A stretch of DNA of 64,000 nucleotides from Sclerodactyla briareus (GCA_026419785.1 JAODTK010004443.1:248001-312000); one strand, 5' to 3'; counted from the stretch's first letter, positions 1 to 12,294 are shown. Numbers and translations: made by a program. Notes: generated by a model from the sequence alone, not told the origin.

Positions 1-705
1 TGCTTACTGCCCATATAAGGCCCGAGAAACTAGTGGGAAGTTCCGTTCTCTGCAATCTGTGGGGTCTGTAAGACGAAAAATTATCTTGTTACGCTACGCG
101 TCAACTGATGGTGGCGCGAATTGTAATTGATTTAACATAGGATCAGTTCCTTCAGAGGGTTCTTGAAATGGAAACTTCGGGAATTTATTGTCAATTTTAG
201 GGAAGTTGCTTACCGCCATACGGTCCGGGGAAGTGGCTGTTGAAGTGCTGTTTCATGCAATCTAGGCGGTGGGTATATAGAGCGAAAAAGAAAATCTTAT
301 AACTACGCAACAACTGATGGTGGTGCGAACTGTAGGGGATAACATCGATCAGGCCCTTCAAGAACGTCTCTCGAAATATCAATTTGGGAAAAACTTATGT
401 CAATTTTAAGGAATATGCTTACTGTCAAAAGGCCCCACTGGCTCGAGGAGTGCAGTTCCTACAATCAGGGTGTTTGTAAGACCATTTTTGTCTTGTACTC
501 TACGCGTCAACCGGTGGTGGCCCGAACTGTAACAAATTATTATCGATCAGTTAATTCCTCCAAAACGTTTCTCGAAATTTCGGAAGTTATTGCCAATTTT
601 AGTGATGTTGCTTATGCCCATACGGGCCGGGAGGTGCCGTTTCCTGCAATCGTGGGGTCTGTAAACGGAAAATGTCTTTGTTAGCTACGCGCCAACCAAT
701 GATGG
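1..705. repeat. ~205-bp tandem repeat, about 3.5 degenerate copies
   Basis: Copies start near 1, 207, 416 and 608, each with the landmark TGCTTAC(T/C)G, then a GGCCC/GGTCC block, a CTACGCG-CAAC block and a GATCAG block. Spacing is 192-209 bp. Copies differ by substitutions and small indels, so the array is old. The first copy starts at base 1, so the array probably continues left of the window. Small ORFs across it (on both strands between 197 and 684) are by-products of the repeat and not genes. Confidence 0.85.
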
Positions 706-3530
706 TGCTCCGCTTAGATGGTGCTGCTCTTTATATGGCCCCCCTCCCACATATTTCAGACAAATCGCCGCCCCTGCATAACCACGTACACGTCCATGTA
801 CGCGCATATACAAACCTGTCAAAACAAACTGCATTTTGAACCACGTGTGACCAACTAACAGGTAACCCATATCGAATACGCTGATACAACATTACATACA
901 GTCCTACCTCACTTGTAACACGTATATGAACCGCGCTCAATACCCTCGGTTCACGCCTCAGTAACTCAAACAACTGTATCTTTCCCTGTTCGTGTTGTTA
1001 CCCCCGCCTCCCCGGGTTAATGATACCATAGTTTATCAAAAACAAAGGCAAGGTGTTGTTTTTACATGTTTGGGTGTAGAACCAGGAAACAAAAACTTTC
1101 CAAACATTATGATATATAAGGTCTGGTTCCCTACGCAAACATTTGGATATCCGTCACCTGAGATATCGTGATTTTTTAAAGGAGACTGCTTCATCATGCA
1201 GGCGTTCATGCCCGGCAAATACTGCTGCGCAAAGATTCATAGTGAGTGATTCATTTCGGATCTAGTTTAGCCAGACAATCATTTAATCAAATTATTCGAA
1301 AGAATTGAATTCAGCGTCCAAGAGCAGTGACGGACGATGGATTATGTCAAAAACTGCACAAGTCACGATATGAGCGATCTATTGTTATACTCTACAGGCT
1401 CAATCTTTAAAGGACTATCTACCTTCCTACCCTTCAACTTTATTTAGCGCAACTACAACGTGCACGGAAGCATCAGCGAATATCATAATCATGATATTCA
1501 GCGAAGACAATTTTGGGTAAGGTAGGCACCGGTAGAACCACATAACACACATAATCCATACATGGATCATTACCATGGCGTGCGCGCTGCCTACATGCAG
1601 TTTCTAGTTCATACATGATATTACACCCTTATGTATCGTACCACTGCACTGCACTTGTACTGCGAATGCAAATTAGACGTGGCGAAGCGACGGATATGCA
1701 AATAATAGAATTTCGCTACGCTGTATTCTTTCCCCCTTCGAATGACCAAATCAAATTTCAGAAGTAACATTAAAAATGTGTTTTGTCCGACAATTATGAT
1801 CTCACATTCTAGTCAACACTTAGGTTAATGTTGAAGGGTGCCAGAATATATTCCAATGTGCCTGAATATGGTCCCCTTGAAGTTCTCCAGCACATGCAAT
1901 AGTAATACGCCAGGTTTGCATTTATCTGTACAGTCATGAAAGACATTCGAATCAATACACGTGTTGTGCTTGTTGGATATGGTAATTATTTCAAGCCAGA
2001 TACATGTTCCGGTTTGCCATAATTCTCTTCTAGTGCCGAATGCACCTGATTATACGGAAATAATTCATATTTCGCAACAGAATTATGATGGATTCCAAAT
2101 TCTCCTTCTTTAACAGTCTGACACATCATAAACTTCGCCCAGTGACCAAACTGTTGAAAAAACAAATTTTCTACTTACAAAGCAATCTTTGTCTAGCAGA
2201 TTACAAGTCATATGTCAGTCATGTTAATTTTCCCCTGAGGCTCCCCGTCGAAACCCAGATACATATTTCCATGATTTTCTATGAATAATTCAAATCCACC
2301 TTTCATCACTGAACTTCACCCAGACCTCATTTATCCTCAGAATGAAGACCCTACGCGACGAAAACCAATACTGTCGCCTGCTTCACTACACATGGACAGT
2401 AAAAGCATGGCACGCGCGTATAGGGAGTACCCCCCTATATTTCGTCTCTGACGCTACCGAAGCTAAAGTCTCCCTCTTTTACAAACGCACTAGGATCTAT
2501 GATGAACTCCTATGTAACTTCCTCCTTTCTGACCCTCTTATTGATTTATATATTTGGAAGATCCCCCTATGTCCTTTACTCTCTCCACCTCCACCCAGTT
2601 CGTCCTTAGCCCTTCGACCAAAAACCAAAACCTTTTTTGCTTTTTCCAATATTTTGTTCTGGTTTTCCCTTCTGAACTTCACAGGGGAACTCGACACAGG
2701 ATCAAAGATCCCGGATGAGATGAGATGGGATTAAAGTCCCCCTCTCTCTACAGTGAATCGTTTCTTCCCTACCAGGTCCCTTTAAGCCCCCCCCTCCCCC
2801 CCCCCCCCCCCCCCCGCCAATTAAACAGGGCTATAATCTCTGCTCATCGTTTATACAGATCCACTTCCACCCTACCTCCAAGTCCTCGGAAAAAAATTTA
2901 CACGCTACTCGACTTGGTATAAAAACAGATGACCTCAACCCAGGTCACAGTATGGTCAGTGGAAAGATGACTAAAAAAGCCCAACCCTGACCAGATAGGA
3001 CACAATATATATGGTAACAAGCCCACCCCATGTTATGTAAGTGCGTGGTCAGCATTGATCATATAGTATTATTATTACTCCATTACTCATGTAGCGCAAA
3101 ATCCAGAGTTCAATGCGCTTTACAACAACAAAGAAGTACAATGTTAAAAATATGCCTGTCTGTACAAAACAGTCTAACCTGTGTAAAAGTGGAGGTGCGT
3201 TGTGGCAGTGTATTTTCAACGCTGAGTGTGCATCCCTGGACTGCCATTTAATTTCGTTTATTATCTCGAAATATCGGTTTTCTCATGCGTCCAAGGAAGT
3301 GTCAAACTTAGCCCTTGATTGCTAGCGGTATCCACTGGATCGAATTCAGGAGGGCGAGGGCAGATTGGGAGAGGGGCATGTCACGACGTTCGCAAAGAGG
3401 CGTCGTCGACTGCGATCTTCGGAGGCGTATCCCTCGAGGTTCACAATTCCTCCCCTGCAACGGTTTGCGGTGGGAGACGACACATCGGGATGGAGATATC
3501 CGGTTGGGGAAAGTCTTAGGAGTAACTATC
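706..3530. other. Non-coding stretch with a poly-C tract
   Basis: I recognise no gene here. Short ORFs occur (for example plus-strand 2342-2734, 130 codons), but they lack a recognisable domain and run into proline/serine-rich low complexity near a C-rich tract at 2787-2815. A small TA-rich patch lies near 3005-3020. Nothing else is supportable. Confidence 0.5.
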
Positions 3531-3532
3531 CT

Positions 3533-3690
3533 GGGGGATGTCCGGGTGGGGAGTTGTCCTGAAGGAGATATCCTAGGAGTTCTTTTCTGGGAGGGGGATG
3601 TCCGGTGGGGGGATGTCCGGGTGGGAGAAGTCCAGCTGCCAAAAGATTGAATTGTCCTGGTGTTTTGGTGATAGGCCTAGATGTCCGGGT
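3533..3690 (+). repeat. GC-rich minisatellite, core GGATGTCCGGGTGG
   Basis: The core GATGTCCGG(G)TGG recurs near 3537, 3597, 3615 and 3680, separated by related G-rich text (GGAGATATCC, GGGGA). The copies are irregularly spaced, so this is a degraded minisatellite. The overlapping ORF at 3315-3650 has glycine/valine periodicity produced by the repeat and is not counted as a gene. Confidence 0.6.
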
Positions 3691-3840
3691 GGATTATAAT
3701 TTAGGGGACTCTATGAAAATTTCCCCAGCGCCAGGTCACTGATTGAAGGGTCATTGTCAAGGTCAATTGTTTGTCCAAGTTCAATCGGATCGACCGGACA
3801 GCAGGACAGTTAAACACGCTATGAACCGTGGCCAGTAATT

Positions 3841-4563
3841 ATATCCCCAATCGGGGATCATATGGTTTTGGCTTCGCCGTCTCCGCCGCCGCGTCCGCTC
3901 CGCCGCGTCCGCCGCGCTTCTTGTTAGCGCAATAACTCCCTAACACTTTGTCCGTTCGTTTGAGCCGGAACTTGGCAACATGTCCGCCTTAGTGAAATCT
4001 CGGATGGGTTCGAAAGTGGATGTCGCCGCACGCAGGGTCAAGCTAATTTGCATAATTTGCGCAATTTCCAAAAGTTGGTCGGATTCCCACGAAACTTGGT
4101 AGGTGGGGACTATGTTTGGTCCCGAAAAAGTGAAAGGTCATTTCAAGGTCACCAGAGGTCAAATTTACGCGAGTTACAAAAGTTTGTCAGCTTTCAATGA
4201 ACTTAGTAGATGTGGACGATGTTTGGTCCCGAAAAGAGTGGAGGACATTTCGGGGTCTCAGAGGTCAAGTCCGCTAATTTGCGCATTTTTCGAAAGTTGG
4301 TTTGATTTCCACGAAACTTGGTAGGTGGGGACTATAATTGGTCTTGGAAGGAGTGAAGGTCATTTCAAGGTCACCAGAGGTCAAATGACGCTATTATCGA
4401 AAGTTTGTCGGATTTCAACAAAACTTGGTAGGTGTGAACGATGTTTGGTCCCGAAAAAGTGGAGGACATATAGAAGCTAGTCATTATCATTATTATTCAA
4501 TAATGCCATCCACATGACAAACTATACAACCATCTTCACCAACTGATCCCGAGGTGGGGATAT
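3841..4563. mobile_element. Interspersed element with ATATCCCC / GGGGATAT ends, copy 1
   Basis: It begins ATATCCCC and ends GGGGATAT followed by ACACGT. The same arrangement is found at 32061-32727, so this is a dispersed family and not unique DNA. After the left end comes a CGCCGCCGC-rich tract, then a block containing TTAGCGCA.TAACTC, then about four ~110-bp subrepeats with the landmark ACTTGGTAGGTG near 4093, 4200, 4317 and 4423, rich in AAGGTCA motifs. No transposase is encoded. The short inverted ends suggest a non-autonomous DNA transposon; the class is inferred. Confidence 0.65.
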
Positions 4564-6544
4564 ACACGTGCATGTGTCTAGTTCCAGTATAGTATCACAT
4601 TCCATAAAACTGGAATGGGATTGTGGAGGTGAAGAGTGATCACTACCCCAACCTTAACGTCTATGGCCCCATTGAAAAAAAGATTAATTATATATTTATC
4701 AGGAAATCGTTCGATTGAAACAATTGTTACCAAAATGACGATATTAGAACAAAGGATGCCTATATAATATATTTCATTAAACACGATTTCAAACATTGAC
4801 GGCTGGCATGTTTGTTCACGTGGTTGCCGTTATAAGTGCACTAAATAATAGATAGTTTGAGCCGAGGTTCTAGGTTAACTAAACTAGCTCAATTACGCTC
4901 ATTTTGTAGTTTCATCTCTTCGTTTCGTGTGGCATAATATTTTCTCTAGCGAGAGCGACAAATTGTGGAGTACTCTCGAGATTGACTTAGTAACCCGTCG
5001 AATGAAATATAGAGTTGAAGAAATCGTGTTATGTTCGTTCAAATTGAGTTACTGTAATGGTACACCGGCAATTGATAAAGAAAAGTGCATGTGTGTTGCT
5101 CAGATAGATATTAAATAAATCCGTCGAATTGGATCGAGGTAATCCTCCCATATTGAACATGGAAACACAAATTGACTTCTCGGTATATGTACATTTCATG
5201 GAATAACAGAATAATGGCGCTAACAAATGAGGAACCCAACTACTTCCCTGAATGTACCCAATCGATTATCCTAAATGCATGATATGCCTGTAGTTACAAA
5301 ATACTGGGAGAAAGAAATATAATATAACACATTTAACACGATTTAATCCTGGAAAAGGTTAAAGCAGCCGTATAGGGTATTTCGAAGGACGCATGAACAA
5401 TACTCCCGTTTTTTAAGTCAAGGCTATTATTATGATTCCTCGTCGTCGCCTGGTATGATGGTCAGCAATGTGCATTATCACGTAACGAGTGCCGCCAATG
5501 CCTTCCTTTTACTTGTAAGTATAATTCATCAAAGTATCGATCAAGATGTAAATCTTGCCTAATGTTCTGAAATTATGGTAGACCCACTGCACTGACTTGC
5601 TATTAGTCCTCCTCTAGTACTCCCGATAGAAAACACATAAACGGACTCATCTAAAGCTGGGCTGATGGTCTCTCGGCTTGCTCCATGGCAGGATGGTACT
5701 TTCGTGCAGGCTTCATTAAATTTAGTGTCTGACCAATTTCGTGTGCCGCTTACCAAGATGTCTTTGGAAGGACACTGATTGAATTTCCATGGTTCTGTTG
5801 AACCCCCAACTCGCTGGTTTGTTAAAAGGAAAAAATATAAGCATTAAGGATAGCCTAATCCGAGGTTTTATTGGTACGAATTGAGCGATATTGAACGTAC
5901 GATGCCCACAGAGCGGTTTATTACGACACTGGATATGCCTGCCTTTGTATCGATTAAGCTTCCAATGTTGTATTTATTTATAATTAATACTTTATACAGT
6001 CGTCGCTTCCTCCTCTTGTCATGATTTTATTCTTCAGTCTTACTTCGGCTCGATTTCAAGGTTTCTGTTTCCCGGGTTGACCAGTTGATGGTTAACGGGG
6101 ACTTGGCTTTAGCTGGACCTGCGGTTTATTTTACTGTTGTGTCCAACATATGTAGTCGGCGTGCTGTTGGTCAATCAGTGGGGTTATGATATGATGACAA
6201 TGAATTTGAATTTTTCCAGCGAGATAGTGGGGCTAGTGTCTTCGATTTTACTGTGCTCTTTGTAATACAAGGTATCATCCTAGAGTATATTTTAGCAGAT
6301 TCCGTGCCTTCGCAAAATACAAAGGGAATTGCAACATGACCGTCTCGTTCTATACCAAAGTAGTGCCAGTTGCCTGGCATTCAATATCACCTCAATGTCT
6401 CCAATGAGTTATTGAGTACATCGCGATGCTTTGCTCATATCTAGCAGTAAAACTGTGATATCATAAGAGCTGGGAATAATAGCATTAGTGGCAAGAGTCT
6501 TAACTGTGTTGACTTTTGGAACGATCTCGGTGACAATGCGCCCA
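4564..6544. other. No recognisable feature
   Basis: About 2 kb of apparently single-copy AT-rich DNA. ORFs are all short (60-73 codons) and unrecognised on both strands. I see no tandem repeat, tRNA box pair or domain signature. Confidence 0.5.
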
Positions 6545-6838
6545 CCCCCTCACGCAGTTGCACTGCACTGCGTCGACCCCCACCCCTCACTCGGTGGCAC
6601 TGCGCCGACCCCACCCTCACTCGGTGGCACTGCGCCGACCCCACCCTCAATCGGTGGTACAGCGTCCAACCACCACCCCTCACTCGGTGCAGGCACTGCG
6701 CCGACCCCACCCTCAATCGGTGGTACAGCGTCCAACCACCACCCCTCACTCGGTGGCACTGCGCGACCCCACCCTCAATCGGTGGTACAGCGTCCAACCA
6801 CCACCCCTCACTCGGTGGCACTGCGCCGACCCTACCCC
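6545..6838. repeat. Minisatellite of ~33-bp units in ~64-bp higher-order pairs
   Basis: The array alternates two related units: one with CACTCGGTGGCACTGCGCCG and one with TCAATCGGTGGTACAGCGTCC. They combine into a ~64-bp higher-order unit repeated about four times, with two shorter units at the left end and a small insertion near 6691. It is highly homogeneous, so recently expanded. ORFs cross it in several frames on both strands (6441-6895), as expected for a repeat length that preserves frame. They have only repetitive Pro/Thr/Ser or Gly/Val composition. Confidence 0.9.
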
Positions 6839-8329
6839 TCTAATATTTTAGTGAGTGCGTATATAAGTGTTATGTCTGTCGATCATTTCGCCTAACTGAA
6901 TTGTATCAGAAAGGTACATTTAAAGTGCATATTTTTGGCTATAAAACTTGTCAGAATTTGTTACCGTAAGTACAGGGCATCTAGGCACGGTTTCAGAGTC
7001 GTCGGTTGTAGGGATTTTTTATCCTCGCACAGTCAAATTACAGTTTCGCTCCAATTTCGTTACTGGAATATGTTATCAGTAATTTCTAGTACTGCCACTG
7101 TTAAAGAGTACTTGACTTTGGAGTAGGAAGCCATATTAAATCTCTCAAGACGAGCGCAAGTTAATGAAGGGTATTAACTTCGTCGGAGGGGGAAGGGAAC
7201 GGGTATCATTTTGAAAGAAATCATTATCTCATGGGAAAAGTGGGCCATGCGACCTGAATCCAAATGATGCTACTGCCTCTCCTCTTTCGGACCGAAAGAG
7301 AAACTTAATATTTACTGACAAATTAGGGGGAGGAATACAATCGGGGCCTTCGAGTGAAAATACATGCCGTCGCACTACCGGTGTAGAATTACGACAAGAC
7401 CAAATCATTAAAAAATGGAAGTATTTATTGGAAATGAGAGATGAGTGGGCTTGGTGCATGGGGGGATCATCACAATCCAAGAGAGACTTCATATATATGT
7501 CTTTAACCCTTTATGGGGATATATCCTGAACGTGTTTGAGCAGGACTTGATTGAAAGTGACATATTAGAATATACCCAGCTAGGAAGCTGTTACGCCACA
7601 CGCCTGCATACGATGCGAAACATATGGACAGAGGCAAACTAAAGGTAATGGAATAAGTATTAAACCAGAACAACCTATATGGGTCGACGAACTCGGTCGG
7701 CGTAAGTACATCCGTCAACTTTATGTCTATTTGTCAAAACGTATGGTATTTACAGAACTGTTGAGACACGGAGTCACTGTATGCAGTAGTTGTCCAAAAA
7801 TGATCAATTTACGAGTTGAATTTCGTCAGCGACCTCAAACAATTTTAATGATTGCAACGTGTGTTTCTTGGAAGGGGGTGTGATTGTGCCTGGAATAATC
7901 GCAGCCGCTACCGTGGGTGGCGCGAATCGTACAAGAAATTTAAAAATTTCAGGTCCCTCAGATCACTGGAAGATGCCTTTCCCAGCTTCAAAACCCCTAA
8001 TTAAAAAGGTGAAGGAGAGGGACACACGCTGCGGGACGCGCATCAACTGCGTGGCTTTATCCGCCGACACTCGGTCCGAGCCTGCCTGTTGTTAATGTCC
8101 AGACGACGGGACCAGGGCTGCCTAGACCAGGTCCATTCCCAGTGCATAACGCAGAAGGGGACTCCTTACTCATTAACAGCTGAATTTACTGAAACGCACT
8201 ATAGCATCCAGAACTAACATGTGCAGGCGGGTGAACTGCTGACGTTTATATCCCCGCAGAAGAAAACAAGCCTCTGTGGACCTCGCTTGGAGGAGGCACA
8301 TTAAATGTCCTTTGAACCTCCATTGACTT
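6839..8329. other. No recognisable gene
   Basis: About 1.5 kb with only short unrecognised ORFs. A CG-rich patch near 8025-8090 precedes TGACCT-type tandem repeats further right. Confidence 0.45.
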
Positions 8330-8645
8330 TGAATGCCCTACCCGTTGTTCAGGTCCAACTGTAGGCCACATTCCCCAAGTTTTGTTCGAATACGACAGAG
8401 TCTAGAAAATCGCATGGAAGATTATCTTATCCAAATTTGACCGCCTGTGACCTTGAAAATGACCTTCATGTTTGTTTAGGTGACTAACAACATCCAATTC
8501 CATCCACCGATTTCGTTCAAATCAGACGCCAGTATAAACATTGCAGAAGACACAAATTTGACCTCTGGTTACTGTGAAATCAACATCACGTTATTCGGGA
8601 CTAACGTTTGTCCCCGCCCATTCAAGTTTGTGTGAATCGGAGGAC
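8330..8645. repeat. ~120-bp tandem repeat with TGACCT motifs, ~3 copies
   Basis: The landmark (C)CAAGTTT(T)GTTCGAAT / GATTTCGTTCAAAT / CAAGTTTGTGTGAAT recurs near 8376, 8507 and 8623. Each is followed by a TTTGACC(G/T)C-TG(T/G)-AC block. Divergence is high. The style matches the subrepeats of the ATATCCCC elements, so a common origin is possible. Confidence 0.6.
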
Positions 8646-8975
8646 TAACTAACTGTATTTTCGTGTAATGTAACTCCGCCTATTCCATTGGCCTGCCTTC
8701 ATTATCCAACCCACCAAGTTTAACAACACAAACACCCTATCGCTGTACGGTTTAGAAGTTATGAGTGAACGTGAAGAACAGACAAACGAACGAACGGACG
8801 AACAACGATTACACTATGCAAACAAAAGTGTAACTCAGCCTCGCCAGCGGCATACGTCATCCACCCACCAAGTTTTTCCTGATCGCAGTGGATGTGACAA
8901 ACAGATCGGACGGACGAACGAACGAACGAACGAACGAACGAACTAACAAACGGACGAACCCGCAGCTAAAAACCG
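8646..8975 (-). repeat. (TTCG)n-containing dispersed repeat, minus-strand copy
   Basis: Read on the minus strand this contains TTTTAGCTGCGGG, a (TTCG)n tract (plus-strand AACG repeats at 8909-8942), AAACTTGGTGGGTGGATGA and GAGTTACA(C/T)TTTTGTTTGCATAG. The same order of blocks occurs on the plus strand at 12295-12930 and 40645-41590. Two internal subunits are seen, with ACTTGGTGGGT landmarks at about 8706 and 8868. Short ORFs rich in Asn-Glu-Arg-Thr or Arg-Ser-Phe-Val are read-through of the tetranucleotide repeat. Confidence 0.75.
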
Positions 8976-9289
8976 TGTGCGCGCTGAATATCACCAGCCT
9001 CCAGGACAAACTGTTTACTTTATTAGTGGGTAATTTTAACCCTGGCCTTCCCAAAATGTGTTTCAACTCCGTTGCCTCGTTGTGACGACAACATGAATAA
9101 TAAATAAGTTCATGATTCGTTGACATGATTGGTTAAACGAAGGCCGTAGGGGAGTCGTTAGTTTAGTTTGTTAGTGAAAAAAGGGTCGGAAAGGACAAAA
9201 AACCCTCATGAGAGACCCCCGAAGCCACAACATCCCAAAAGTGAAGAACAACCCAGATGCTCAAAGATTTCGCCCACAATTCTTGAAAA
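8976..9289. other. Flank between dispersed repeat and LINE
   Basis: No feature is recognisable. It may hold the 3' untranslated end of the minus-strand LINE that lies to its right, but I see no clear poly(A) or microsatellite tail. Confidence 0.35.
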
Positions 9290-9315
9290 ATAAATCAAGA
9301 CGTTCATGAATGCAT

Positions 9316-9507
9316 TCACACTCTTAGACAGAACAACTCTTCAGGAAGGCTATTCCAATCATTGAGAACTCTCTGGGAGAAGAAGTATTTCCGAAGGTCC
9401 AATCTACAGCGAGTACTTCGAGTAGGCAAATGACCCCTATTGATGGTAACTTGGAAACTCCTCAAAGCATAGTGGAAGGACAAAGGCCCTGCGAAAACCA
9501 TGAACAA
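9316..9507 (-). pseudogene. LINE C-terminal domain fragment
   Basis: A 63-codon segment contains TRSTRCRLDLRKYFFSQR and NDWNSLPEEL. This is the conserved tail of CR1/Jockey-type ORF2 proteins, where a basic, aromatic stretch is followed by WNSLP. Between 9510 and 9780 other frames show RRATRLNHLL-like sequence from the same domain, interrupted by stops. Confidence 0.8.
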
Positions 9508-10029
9508 GTGTAAAAACCTGAATCAAAAATCACCAAGAAATTGCGTCTCAGTTTCATCGAAGTTGGGCCGAGACGCCTTAATCCCTCTTCGTAAGGTGGA
9601 TATCTAAGAGATGATTTAATCTAGTGGCCCTCCGCTGAAAAGCGTTTTCACTTACCGCTTGTCTTCGAGAAATATGGATTCAATACTTGGAAAGAATACT
9701 CTCAGGTGAGGTCTCACCAGAGCCCAACCAATATGCTTGATCAAGTGACGTCGAATCAATCCAGTACTTTTCCTCGCAGCTTAAGCACCTGACTGAGAAG
9801 GTTTAAAAGAAGAATATAAAATGAACACCGAGATCCTTTTCTGAATCACCTGATGAATATTTTGCCCATTAACTTGTGAAAGAAGATTTGCGCTTGTGGA
9901 AACAACATCCCATAAGCTTGGCAAGTATCGGCATTAAAACATGGCCACGAAAAAGGACCTTTGGAGATGATATCAAGATGCCTTTGGACAATTGCAAACA
10001 TCATGTTCGAAGCAACCTTCCCGATACAA

Positions 10030-10060
10030 CGTGGTATCGTCTGCAAACTTTTGAACTCGG
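10030..10060 (-). pseudogene. LINE RT catalytic FADD motif, out of frame
   Basis: On the minus strand, FADD is encoded at 10036-10047 within KFADDT. The surrounding longer open frame (9846-10097) reads the same DNA in another frame as KSLQTIP. So the catalytic aspartate pair survives at the DNA level but has been moved out of frame by an indel, consistent with neutral decay. Confidence 0.75.
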
Positions 10061-10137
10061 GAATGCACCGAATCTTCCAGATGGCAATAAACGCCAATAA
10101 AAGTGAACGCCCAGACCCGATCCTCGGGGAAACACCA

Positions 10138-10703
10138 CTAGTGACTTTTTGCCAAGGAGACGAACGCCCAATGATGACAACTCAGTTGTTCCCTATTGAG
10201 AAGCCACTGACGAATCCACTCAAGGACATTCCCCTTAATGCCCAAACTTTTCGATTTAAGCAAGAGACGCCATGGGAACCTTATCAAAAGCTTTTGGAAG
10301 TCTAGGAAACTTATATCAACAATACTGCCGTTGTCAACTGCACTAGTAACATCTTCCATAAAATGTAAGAGATTAGTCAAACACGAACGATTTTTCCTGA
10401 AACCATGCTGAGACCCCGAATTAGACTATACTCATCAAAAAAATCGACAATATGATCCCGAATGATGGATTCTAGCACCTTGCAGACAACACTAGTAAGA
10501 CTCACTGGCTTGTAATTACAAGGAAGAGGACCGGTTGCCATCTTGAAAATTGGATGAAACATTAATCTCTCCTCCGATATCCGGCAACAACACATTTCTT
10601 TGGCAAGGTTATATTGACAAATAATTGCTAATGGAACAGACAACTGGTCTGCAAAGATTTCAACAAGAAGGGGTAAATTCGATCGGGACCAGGACCTTAC
10701 CAC
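10138..10703 (-). pseudogene. LINE reverse transcriptase fingers/palm, frameshifted
   Basis: Two overlapping open segments (10377-10703 and 10138-10380) give RT blocks in order. The first has NYKPVSLTSVVCKVLE and RDHIVDFFDEYSLI, the second has LTNLLHF-type sequence, VDISFLDFQK and WIRQWLLNREQ. These match RT motifs 0-2a and the A motif region of non-LTR elements. The A-motif aspartate (FLDFQK) is present. The AFDKVP block after it is damaged. A frameshift joins the two segments near 10378. Confidence 0.85.
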
Positions 10704-11274
10704 ATTTGAGCTTCTGCAGTTTCTACTTTATCACATAGGCGAAACATACATATTACCAATCGTATCCATGAAGGCACACCTACCACTAAGTTTGAAAAAT
10801 TCCAAGTTTTTCTGAGTGAATACCGACGAAAAATATTATTAACGATAGCCATCTCCTGACTATCGCTGTTGTATACCTGAATCGGACACTAACAGTGGAC
10901 CAATGCTGTCCTTCACCTTCTGCTCCCCCTAACATAAGAGAAAAACGCACGAGGATTATCCTTTAATGAGGAGCAAATCTGCCTCTCGAAACGAAGGCTT
11001 TGCACCTGAAACTAAACGTTTGACTAGCATCTGCTGAACGATCTTAATCAGACAAATAACCTGCAGAACGATAAAGTCGCCAAAGATGCCTCTTACGTTT
11101 AACGACCAGAAAACTCTCTTTTCATCCAAGAAGGCCTTTTGTTCTAGTGCGACGCTTTTTCAAGGAACGTAAACTTTCATTAACGTCATTAAAGTTCCTA
11201 AGAAATTAAATTCAATATCTACTTACTAAAAAACCCCCCAAACGGAAACCAGAACGAGCTCAACGCTCTGTGGA

Positions 11275-11469
11275 TTATTGATTTGACACAAGGGACACAT
11301 CGAAAACGATAATATCGTGATCAGTTGACCCAAGCTTACCAAAACTCTCAATATTATCCAGGGAACCTGGATCACTACTCAGAACGAAATCTAAAATATA
11401 ATGTTTTATGGTAGGGGAAAATGAACCGCTGCGAAAGGAAACATTCTTGGGTGACATTAAAAAAGGCAA
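11275..11469 (-). pseudogene. LINE endonuclease C-terminal fragment
   Basis: This 64-codon open segment contains LDFVLSSDPGSLDNIE and LGSTDHDIIVFDV. These correspond to the last conserved blocks of apurinic-type LINE endonucleases: the LDLVLSS strand, then the S-D-H motif whose histidine is catalytic. The SDH serine is Thr here. An overlapping frame (11375-11557) carries further homologous sequence, which shows a frameshift near 11450. It is the most N-terminal recognisable part of the 9.3-11.6 kb LINE. Confidence 0.8.
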
Positions 11470-11560
11470 CTGCCCTCACACACAATTTCTGTGCAAACAA
11501 CAAGGGGGGTTGTCCACCATACAAGATGAAAGCGATTTTGTTGGCTCTCGTTAACAACTG

Positions 11561-12294
11561 TCACCTTATTAATATTTAGCCAAAAATTGATTGTGTGTAG
11601 AGCCGTGTGGGTTCTCGTATCACTGGTTCTCATTCCGCCGAGCAGCTATTCAAATATTCGATTCGAAGCGTTTTGGGGGTTTTTTTTTCTTTTTTTTTGG
11701 GGGGGGGGGAGAAGAGTTGAATTCAAGCAGAGGATGTCGACCTGAAAAATGATGCGACTCTCCACAACCCTCAGCGACTTCTACGACCCCATATTGGCTC
11801 CCGACCCAGCCGTTTTCACTTCGCGACCCGTTTAGTTCGCCACCCACTATTTTGGATCACTGTTTAATGGTTATCATCAATTATAGTGTTACCAAAATTG
11901 AGCAGTTCTTAACGATCTTGCGTCCGTTCTTCAATTATTTGCCGGGTTGTGACAACCGTTCGAAGAGAATTGTGAAGCGATATTAATAGTGAGAGAAGAA
12001 GCCTGGGTCGGATATGACTGGCGATTGAGTGTAAACGAAAGGGAGCATATATGCTCATGAGACACTTCGAATTCGTGTGAAAAAGAATGATACACTTTTA
12101 AAAACGCGCTAGTCCAAAACCAAAACCGAATAATATGGACACTATACCAGAAATATGATCCAATACTGACCAGTTTTCCATCCGAAACTAACCATTATAT
12201 GTTCAAAATTAAAGAATCTAGTAAAAAAAGGGGGGGGGTTTTCCTCTGTTACCGGTTATGTGACTCAATTTGACCAGGGTTTTTAGCTGAGGGT
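11561..12294. other. Non-coding, T-rich and G-rich tract
   Basis: A T/G-rich tract lies at about 11675-11709, with T runs and an 11-base G run. A second G run is near 12231-12239. No gene or domain is recognised. Confidence 0.45.

Larger units (their letters stand above)
9290..11560 (-). mobile_element. Decayed non-LTR retrotransposon (LINE, CR1/Jockey-like)
   Basis: Reading right to left the order is: endonuclease C-terminus (11275-11469), the endonuclease-RT linker with a NPRAFFSYVR motif near 10955, RT fingers/palm (10377-10703 and 10138-10380), the catalytic FADD motif (10036-10047), and the C-terminal domain with NDWNSLPEE (9316-9507). The order is that of a single ORF2-type protein, but it is broken by many frameshifts and stops, so this is a dead copy. 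The 5' end (ORF1 and most of the endonuclease) is missing. The RT fragment at 41985-42532 belongs to the same family (shared KIRCIPE and LDIISK). Assignment to the CR1/Jockey group is by motif style only. Confidence 0.88.

Noticed and set aside
2342-2734. A 130-codon plus-strand ORF as a gene
   Set aside because: No domain, low-complexity Pro/Ser tail, and a length expected by chance.
6441-6895. ORFs of 97-135 codons on both strands
   Set aside because: They read a minisatellite. Their composition simply reflects the repeat.
7890-8000. Resemblance to 48330-48400 (shared CCCTCAGATCAC and nearby GGAAAG text)
   Set aside because: The shared stretch is too short to separate from chance by eye. 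Not called a repeat pair.
8761-9126. Arg/Asn/Glu/Thr-rich ORFs as possible disordered proteins
   Set aside because: They translate the AACG tetranucleotide within a dispersed repeat that has other, non-coding copies.
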